A program made the translations under genes and the position numbers. Positions 57,701 through 64,000 of a stretch of DNA of 64,000 bases are shown here, one piece after another; within the stretch, counting starts at the first letter, position 1, and each line of letters opens with the position of its first letter. The DNA lies in contig NC_074721.1 in the NCBI RefSeq assembly GCF_947242115.1, positions 37,400,254 to 37,464,253 of the forward strand, in the 5' to 3' direction. The notes under the pieces are model-generated. The model was not told the origin of the DNA and searched no databases. It saw only the letters and a list, made by a program, of their open reading frames with translations. Origin of the DNA: Biomphalaria glabrata. Lineage: Eukaryota > Mollusca > Gastropoda > Planorbidae.

Positions 57701-60700
57701 GCTTATATATTATATCTATTATGATACTGATCATTCATATATTTATTAACATATATTAAAGTTTTGTTTTTTTTTTAAGAAAAAAATATTTATCATCAAA
57801 TTTTGTGCTAAAAATCTACATATTTTGAAAGACCTCGGATGTTTTCTTAAAATAATCATCATTAAGTTTTGTAGTTCATTTTCTGTTGAACAACTTTTGT
57901 ACTTTTAGGATGCTCATTGTTTGATTTTTTTAATTAATTTATTTATTGTTGTTATTATTCTTTGGTCAATCCAATTTAATGCTTCCTAAATATTTATCTC
58001 TGCTCCCCAAATAGTTACAAATAATGTTTGACTTTATTGCATTTTTTAAATATAATTTAAAACTTAAAAATGAAAGTTTTTTTTTATATTTGTGGTTCTA
58101 AATGAGCTAAGCTTTTAGTCGTCTTTGAGATATTGTAATAAACAATAAATATTGAAATGAACTTTCTTTTAATACAAACCTAACACTGTTCTCAAAGAGC
58201 TTAACTTTTTTTGAAAGTTACATTAAGATCAGAGTGGAAAGGCTGGTGTTATGTATAAAAATATAATATTATGGATCCTTCTGTGAGTCAGTGATGTCAC
58301 CAGTCATAATAGTTGACCATTGTACTTGCTGCTGCATTAGGTGTTCTCAAGATTTTAATATTCTCTTCAATCATCTACCGAGACTCTAATAAGTGTCTCT
58401 TAGGCACAGAGTATAATGTTATCATTTGGAAACATGAGCAATCATTTCAAATAGAAACTCTTGAAGGGAGACAATTTTTATTTCAAAGCTCCGTCACAAT
58501 ATTGTAGTCTGCACTCCGAACCATTTCTAAAGAAGAATGTAATTTTTATGAATTGTGGACCTTCTCTTATTAATTTCAATTTGTCTCTTATTTTATTTGT
58601 TTTATTATCGTTTTTATCCCATTTCACATTGTCACTTACCTTGCTAATAATAATTTTGTTTTCCACACCCTGTTAATGCTGCCAATGTACTACTTTTAAA
58701 AATTGTCATCATTCCTTTTCAACTTTTTGACACAGAAAATGTCATTTAGAAAAGTTGACACCTTAGGAGAGCTAGACGATCAACATCTAGACAAGTCAGA
58801 GAAGTCTATCTCATAAATTGTACATCCTTAGTGCACACAAGATGAAAAACCTAAATCAGACCCACAGTCCACGACATGATTTTAACTGGAAAATGTTCTG
58901 GCAGAAGCCTCTATCTCATTTAAGATTTTATTTTTCTGGAAGTATCATAAACACATTGAATATTTTTATTTGGGCTGAGACTTAAATTATTTTTTTTTTC
59001 TTTTGTGCCTGTTTGAGAATAAAATGATGTTCATGCTATTCATCCAACACAAAAAGGTGACTTGTTCCCTTTTTAAAATTTTTTTTTTTAATCACTACCT
59101 TTCCAGTCCTCAAATTTGTATTTTGCTCCCAAGCTAAATTTTATTAGTGTTAATATCTATTTTTTTTTAAGATTAAGTTTGAATGTGAACAAAGTTTCTG
59201 ATTGTCTCAAGTCAAATAAAACACTTCATGTACACATTCACTTATGTGTATTGATCAAAATTTTCACATAGCTGAATAATCAATACATTTTGTTGCAGCG
59301 ATTGATCTTTTTTTTTTTTACCAAGCTTATATCAACTCACTATGGTAAAAAGTGTGTACTTGTTATTTTTCACAATTATTTCTTTTACATGCCAACACAA
59401 GAATTGATTTAAAAAATTAACCAATTAGTTAATTAACAGGGGAAAGAAATTTTACTTGACTTATAAGGTGGTATAAGTTGAATTAGTTCCCTTTTATTGT
59501 TTGTCCAAAGAAAAGTTTGTAAATATCTATAAAACCTTTTTCATAAGCAGCAATCTGGCAGTGTTGGCTTGAGGAGGCCTTAGTCCTCGAGTTTGAATTC
59601 ACTCATTAAATTTGTTTTCAAATACATTTAAAAAGCGATCACCCAGGTACCCCATTTTTTCTCACCCCTACCCCTTTCCAACTGGTCCAAACAAGTGATA
59701 GGATCATAGTGTTATGAGAAAGCTTAAAGCATGAAATTGCACTAAGTGATGCAACTACACATAATATAAGCTTTGTTTTCAATAAAAAGTATTTATTTAG
59801 ATTTTTCTTTGTTGTTAATATTACACTTGTGAAATGGTTTCAATCTTATTCCCACTTCCCGTAAATGTAAGTCTTAGAGTCCAAATGAAAAGACACTTCA
59901 ACAGTACATTTTGTCTACTAATATTCTATTTCAGTGTACTAACTTTGATATTGGTGTAACTAGAAGCTAATGGACTCAAATTATTTTCTGTTCCAGATGT
60001 CTGGCATGAACATCTTCCCTACTTATATTCCTGTATCTCATTTATCGGTGTCCTTGTCTTGTTGAGTAAGTATAGACTCAATTGAATTATTTTTTTTACA
60101 CAGGTCTGTATCTCAAAATATTTTCAAGACTATTGGTGGTGCTGTAGGAAGACAGATAATAATTGTATAGCTTTCTTGTAACCCACTATGGCAATATTTA
60201 GTATTATAACCAATTTGTTAATTTCTAATGATCATATCTCCTTATGATGTAGATTATATCTATTATCTCTCCTGGGGGTTATAGTGGGAGAGCATGACAT
60301 AACTTGGCTATTAGAGACATTTTTGTATCTACCAACTCTCCTGGAGGGAGAGCTTAACATAACTTTAGGCAGGTATTGATGAGTAACTGGATTTTTCTTC
60401 ATGGTGGTGATGGTGGTTCTCCAGGTCTCTGCTCCATTAAGTAGTATTGGCTTAACAATGGTGTTAAAGAGCCGGATCTTGGTAGTGGTGCTTATTTCCC
60501 TAGATCCCCTGAGGAAGATCCTTATGATCCGCTGGCCAGACAAGATCTTGAATGAGGAACTTGAAACCCACAAGGAAAGGGGAAGGGGGGACAGCCCAGG
60601 AATTCATGGCGCCAAGCAGATGGGCAAGAGGTGGGGGGCAGTTGGAGAGACTTGCCCAGAACCGAGATGCCTGGAGGAAGCTGGTTGGTGGCCTATGCCT

Positions 60701-63324
60701 CAGAAGGGACCACAGGCAGAGATGAGATGATAACAAAACTTGGCTATTAGAGATAGTTTAGGGTCTTAGATTGTTGGTCATTGTTCTGACCGCATTAAAA
60801 CTATTTACTTTTAACCTGGAAATAGTTGATCTAAATACTTTCTGACCTATTGGATTCAAGATCGTGTAAGGAGATATTAAATTTATTGCATAACTATGTA
60901 TAACTATATATATGTGTAAACTTAAAAGCATTTGTTGTTTGTATTCTCAGTGTGTACGCCAGTGGGTGTGGCACGTATGTTTACTGTCATGGGTCAGCTC
61001 ATTGTTAAACCTCAGGTAGGCATTATAGTCTTTTATGTTAATTAATTTTATAATAGCTATTAGTACCTTCGGACCCTTCTTTCTCTCTTGGAAACTAATG
61101 ACCATAAATTGTGTTTTCCAGATATGTTTAGAGAGAATAGATATGTTTAGAGGCAACAGATATGTTTAGAGACAACAGATTTATTGTATGTTTATGAAAC
61201 TTTTTCTTTTCATCTTCAGTTTCTTAGAGGGATTGAAGATGAGCTGAGCAGGCTGCGGTTGCAAGAAGAACATTTGCTCAGAAAAATCACATATCGAAAT
61301 GGTAAGCTGAAGCATACTCAATAGTGACTAAGAAAATAGTTTTACATAATTGAGCTTGTACACTCACTACACTGATAGTAACAGCACGCATTGTAATGTA
61401 GAAACAACTGTGTCTGAATTTGAAGAAAAAAAATCTTTTTATCTAAGAGGTCATTGGAGAAGGAAGTGAGTTCTAAATACTAGTCAAACTTTACTAGTAT
61501 ACTTAGTAAATGAGCTTACTTTCATTAATTCAAACGAAAACAGTCAACATGTAATCTCTGCATGTGTTCCCATTAGGGGCATATGCTACCAGCCATCTTT
61601 CTCCAGACATCTCTGTTCTTGGCGAGTCTCTCTTATCTCCTTGACTTCTGCTTCCAAATCATGGCGCCATGTATTTCTTTCTCTTTCCTTGGGGGTTCCA
61701 GGTGAGATTCCATAAGATTTGCCCTAAACAATTTACACAATTGTATTTTCCCATGCAACATGCATATCATTTATTAAGTTTTACATTTTTGTTTTTGGTT
61801 TCAGTCACATTATGCGTATCATTAATTTAGAAATAGTTTGCACATTTTATTTATTTCCCTTTATTACATCAATATACATTTTTTTGTATGGTTAATTATT
61901 TTGAAGTACATTTTGCCAGTCTGTTATGTTAAGACTTAATGTAACATAATCTTCTTTGTGTGCTGTAGGTCCCTGTCAGATTTCCAATGGACATGGTCAC
62001 AGTAGTATAGAGTCTCTCATGGAAACATTGGAAGATACAAGGAAGGCTATCTCAAAACTGGGTGAGTTGTGTACATTCCTTTTGGTCGCACCAATTACTG
62101 TAAATGTTCACCACTCTCAGGCAATGCCGCCTGTGATTTATATAGTTCATCCGTTGTGGTTTGATGATGACCACTCTCATCATCAAGGGTGCTGAGGACT
62201 TTGCACTGGTGTTTTATGCCTCCTCGTGTGGCTGATGAAACCTATGTGAGTCCTGAATGTTCGGCTGAAAACTGGGCAGGTTATTTCAGCTGGAGCTTGC
62301 CAAGTTGCCTACAAGTATGCATCTTGCTAATTTTTACGCAAATGGACATGACAATATGAGAGTAAGTTAATCATCTGAAAATACGCATTTCCCCCTCTAA
62401 AGCAAAAAACAAAACATAAAATATTTTTAAAAAACACAAGTAGTTCTTGATAATAATATAGATCAGTGCGTCAATGCCTGGAAATGGACTATTCCTATTA
62501 GATCTAGCACGAGATAGTATCACTTTTATTCTTCGCGAGCAATGGCGCTTGAAGATTTCACTGTTTACTAGATCTAGATCTTACTTACTGATGGCAGCCA
62601 AATGTAAATGTCAATAGTAGATTTTAAAAGCACAGTATCAGCTGAAGTATTACTGCCAGGAGGTAATTGAAAATACATTAATAACCAACTCAGATATTAG
62701 ATTACTCTTACTAACTTAGCAGAGAACATTTGTCAGTAGCTTGTTTCAGAATGAACTGATGGGCAACTTTTACAAAGATTTCATATTCGATTAGGTACCT
62801 TTAAGAATTGAGGATCTACTTTTGACAACAGGAACAAATTATGAGAAGATAGAACTTGAATCATGTATGTTGCTACAGGGCCTTCATTGCCATGACAAAT
62901 TCTGCAATACTCCATTACCCTTGGGCAATGCCTCATATATATTATTATTGTAATGTACATCCCATATTCTCTTGTTTAATCAATTTTACATTATTTAAAA
63001 ATGCATAATTAACAAAATAGTAAAATCATTTTGGTATCATTTAATGGCATATAATTTTAACAATATTTTTGTTCAGTCTGTTAGGACAAAATTGTATATA
63101 TATATATATTCAGGGAACAAAAGTTTAATGTAATTTAAAAAAAAAATATTACAATGATATCTAGTCACTTCACATTCTTTTAAAACTATCTTGACAACTA
63201 TTTTGTTCTCCTGGATGGTCAACACATGTTGTGTTTTTATTTCTCAGTGAGCCGCCAGCATATCTCATTCTGGAGGAGAAATCTGTGTTACCCACTTGTC
63301 ATGTTGTTATTACTTGCCATTACA
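45843..63324 (+). CDS. LMBR1: LMBR1/LMBR1L-family membrane protein, 5' eleven exons (3' end off window)
   Basis: Exons: 45843-45911, 48405-48498, 53129-53159, 53377-53516, 54988-55091, 55834-55960, 59997-60065, 60951-61015, 61220-61301, 61969-62061, 63248-63324. All introns are GT-AG, phases agree, and the sum is 951 bases (317 codons, still open). Family signatures: PEVTLQEQMFHNAVRELI at the start, GAVLLLPISIISNEVLLL, YYIKWLNSSLIQG, LFILMPFAYFFTESEGFSGS, WVASAI-like YVASAIISGD, LPYLYSCISF and CTPVGVARMF. Six hydrophobic segments are visible. A charged helical stretch near 234-260 (EDELSRLRLQEEHLLRK) fits the cytoplasmic loop. Vertebrate proteins are about 490 residues, so about 170 remain to the right. 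LMBR1L is a lipocalin receptor in vertebrates, and the fly relative Lilipod acts in BMP signalling. The start ATG at 45843 follows an in-frame TAA at 45807; ATG at 45849 is an alternative. Confidence 0.95.
45990..48010. repeat. CTAG/AGATCT-rich cryptically simple DNA in LMBR1 intron 1
   Basis: The hexamers TCTAGA, AGATCT and ACTAGT and the tetramer CTAG recur every few tens of bases without a fixed period (TAGATCTAGATCTAAA, TAGACTAGAGTCTCTCTAG, ACTAGTACTAGTCTAGTC). The motifs are self-complementary, so the strand can fold on itself at many points. The richness continues inside and outside the element at 46721-48338. Confidence 0.75.
46721..48338. mobile_element. Non-autonomous DNA element, 13-bp inverted ends, 6-bp target duplication
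   Basis: The left end CAGACATGCCTAC is the exact inverse of the right end GTAGGCATGTCTG. The flanks both read TATAGA (46715-46720 and 48339-48344). A hairpin TCCCGCATTATGCGGGA lies near the left end. TTCCACA-type motifs repeat at both ends (ATGTTCCGCC, TGTTCCACATT). The middle is CTAG-rich simple DNA without a frame. Superfamily unassigned: a 6-bp duplication is uncommon. Confidence 0.7.
48739..48840. repeat. TA-rich microsatellite
   Basis: Two alternating TATATA tracts lie in LMBR1 intron 2. Confidence 0.85.
49184..52587 (-). mobile_element. hAT DNA transposon, 3.4 kb, with perfect 8-bp target duplication
   Basis: The ends are CAGTGGTTCCCAAAC and inverse TTTGGGAATCACTG. Both flanks read AACTAGAC (49176-49183 and 52588-52595). 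It carries a decayed transposase on the minus strand and four 25-bp tandem units (AAGGTAGGCGTACAAATAAA and on) at 51318-51418 upstream of it. Inserted antisense in LMBR1 intron 2. Confidence 0.93.
49540..51203 (-). pseudogene. hAT transposase with BED finger (ZBED5/Zaphod-like), decayed
   Basis: ATG at 51203 starts MAESRKKCRQYSIEYLKFGF. A BED zinc finger follows (MCLLCNKILCND, then KLENHLK and CHPDK). An in-frame TGA falls inside the finger and a TAA comes about 120 codons later. The catalytic region shows FSIQLDGSTLPSNEALLLAY, AIHCVIHRQHLVAKNL and LLLHTEVRWLSKG. The C-terminal dimerisation block reads FPSSYLVERGFSTVTNLLIN, then TRNKLDI. Frames switch near 50525 and 50020. The length (about 550 codons) is normal for the family, so it is full length but inactivated. 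Confidence 0.9.
52608..52962 (-). mobile_element. LINE 3' end (zinc-finger-tailed family)
   Basis: The minus-strand frame reads GRPHLPYIDVIKRDLKSVNI, WEGIALDRNRWRETVTKKAM and a Cys/His tail CAICGWECLSKIGLHSHTRK. It is the C-terminus of an APE-type LINE. It lies 13 bases beyond the hAT target duplication. TA repeats flank its upstream end. Confidence 0.88.
53517..54987. other. LMBR1 intron 4
   Basis: It holds a GC-rich palindrome-like block near 53608-53660 (GGGCCTGAGGCGGAGAGTGG with inverse CCGCCTCAGGCCC), probably the end of a small DNA element. TA tracts lie at 54911-54945. No exon seen. Confidence 0.55.
55332..55512 (+). mobile_element. tRNA-derived SINE, family 1, 5'-truncated
   Basis: It starts at GCTGGTGAAGACTGGGA. 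The B box is missing, and the tail ends GGTCTGAAAGGAGAACTTTC. It lies in LMBR1 intron 5. Confidence 0.75.
56983..57258 (+). mobile_element. tRNA-derived SINE, family 1, diverged
   Basis: It has GAGGGCGCTGTGTCCAATTG, a B box GGGTTCGAATC, a GAGTTCACCCAACTTTAATA block and the GGTCTGAAAGGGGAAC tail. It is more diverged than the 29725 copy. Confidence 0.8.
59325..59460 (+). repeat. CTGTCTGTC dispersed repeat copy, core deleted
   Basis: AAGCTTATATCAACTCACTA runs into GGTAAAAAGTGTGTACTTGT, then TTTTACATGCCAACACAAG and AATTAACCAATTAG. The CTGTCTGTC run itself is lost. Confidence 0.6.
60232..60740. mobile_element. LINE fragment with inverted 5' part (twin-priming structure)
   Basis: The minus strand from about 60556 to 60370 reads IRIFLRGSREISTTTKIRLF and NTIVKPILLNGAETWRTTIT, the reverse-transcriptase C-terminal part. 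The plus strand from about 60560 to 60730 reads NPQGKGKGGQPRNSWRQ-like, then QLERLAQNRDAWRKLVGGLC, the more 3' part of the same kind of protein. The two meet head to head near 60557, as expected for 5' inversion during LINE insertion. In LMBR1 intron 7. Confidence 0.75.
61570..61712 (-). mobile_element. LINE C-terminal fragment
   Basis: The minus strand resembles LTWNPQGKRKRNTWRHDLEA and RLAKNRDVWRKMAGS with frame breaks. It is the same part of the protein as at 60560-60730. In LMBR1 intron 9. Confidence 0.65.
62135..62320 (-). mobile_element. LINE tail with zinc-finger end
   Basis: The minus strand reads ITCPVFSRTFRTHIGFISHT followed by RRH, a degraded Cys/His tail like that at 52608. In LMBR1 intron 10. 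Confidence 0.6.
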
Positions 63325-64000
63325 GTAAGTCCATTTGTTACTTGGTTATCACATTATCTTTTCTTTGGTGTGTGGGGGGGGGGGGGTCTTAGTTTTAGTT
63401 ACTTATATTGACTTGGAGAGGCAGTGTAAGAACATCTTTTAAACATTGATCATCGTACTTTGCATAGACCGGTGGCAAAAACCTCCTCTGGTTCTAGCGA
63501 TGTATTTAGATACTTTTTATTTTGAAAACTCAAGTACCAGTAAGATATAAACTTTCCTTACCTAAGTCTTAATGTTATTTCAATGTACCCCTGGACACAT
63601 CCTATGAAACACACAACTCCAAAAAATTGATAAACTTTGAGATTAGTTTCATGTTAATTAGTAGTTTAAAATTTTTAGATTCTTGAAATCGATTTTTGGC
63701 TGGTCAGCGCTGTACTACTAAACACATTCTGTTGGTCACAGAAATAGATAACCTCTACCTATTTTGCCACTTAGACTTTTGAATTGTACTTTTCATCATT
63801 ACTTTGATAAGGACTCATAGAGACATTCTTAAGCAGTGTTTTCCAAACCTTTTCTTTATCAAACACTTCGCACATTTTAGCAGAACACTTTGCTTGTTTT
63901 TATGTTGGATTATTTTCTATTTGTTTAAATAAAAAAATAATAATAAATAAATCCCTATTCTGAATTCAGCTTTATTATTTATTTTCAAGCCTAAAATTAT
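63325..64000. other. LMBR1 intron 11, right edge
   Basis: This is intron DNA after the donor CAG|GTAAGT-like site (ACA|GTAAGT). A G-run lies near 63377. No further exon is seen before the window ends. Confidence 0.7.

Larger units (their letters stand above)
55961..59996. other. LMBR1 intron 6, mostly unremarkable
   Basis: This is 4 kb of AT-rich DNA. It contains a SINE at 56983-57258 and a CTGTCTGTC-type repeat near 59325-59460. The open frames near 58313-58676 overlap on both strands, lack motifs and are not called. Confidence 0.6.

Noticed and set aside
58313-58676. Overlapping frames on both strands in LMBR1 intron 6
   Set aside because: Short, AT-driven, on both strands at once, with no motif and inside an intron of a well-supported gene.

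Overview
The window looks like nuclear DNA of a freshwater pulmonate snail (planorbid-like). It is AT-rich, intron-rich and crowded with retroposons and small DNA transposons. It carries secreted immunoglobulin-plus-lectin genes of the kind described in Biomphalaria and its relatives. No bacterial, organellar or CRISPR content is visible. The species call is an inference from gene content and repeat style.

Host genes. The left half (about 4.6-32.5 kb) holds three secreted immune-type genes, all on the minus strand. The first (4603-10575) joins one immunoglobulin (IgSF) domain to an apextrin C-terminal (ApeC) domain. The other two (18093-21471 and 27728-32459) are two-exon paralogues: a signal-peptide exon, then one exon with an IgSF domain and a C-type lectin domain. 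This is the layout of snail CREPs. The paralogues differ in the sugar-specificity triplet, QPD against EPN. At the far left is a probable last exon of a small cysteine-rich secreted protein (430-543) and a weaker orphan exon (1778-1888). The right third (45843-63324, plus strand) holds eleven exons of the LMBR1/LMBR1L ortholog, a multipass membrane protein. Its 3' end lies beyond the window. All its introns are GT-AG and the phases agree.

Mobile DNA. A young, whole-looking LTR element (36255-44062) sits between the immune cluster and LMBR1. It has near-identical LTRs, a 5-bp target duplication and one long gag-pol frame with integrase ahead of reverse transcriptase (Gmr1-like Ty3/gypsy order). 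A 3.4-kb hAT transposon with a decayed BED-finger transposase lies in LMBR1 intron 2. Intron 1 holds a 1.6-kb element with 13-bp inverted ends and a 6-bp target duplication. At 22737-24952 five elements are nested: an outer hAT-like element holds a second hAT-like element and a MULE-like element, the MULE holds a tRNA-derived SINE, and the SINE holds a 198-bp hAT MITE. Most insertions show target duplications. LINE 3' fragments, three tRNA-related SINE families and a dispersed CTGTCTGTC repeat fill much of the rest.

How the parts relate. The three immune genes pair a secreted Ig domain with a different recognition domain, as snail FREPs, CREPs and GREPs do. The IgSF-ApeC gene is the most notable item. 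If transcripts confirm the exon joins, it is an Ig-fused apextrin-type receptor beside Ig-lectin genes. Transposons have altered this cluster: a fold-back element and a 50-nt poly(A/T) tract lie just upstream of the two CREP-like genes, and a MITE may supply a poly(A) signal to one of them.
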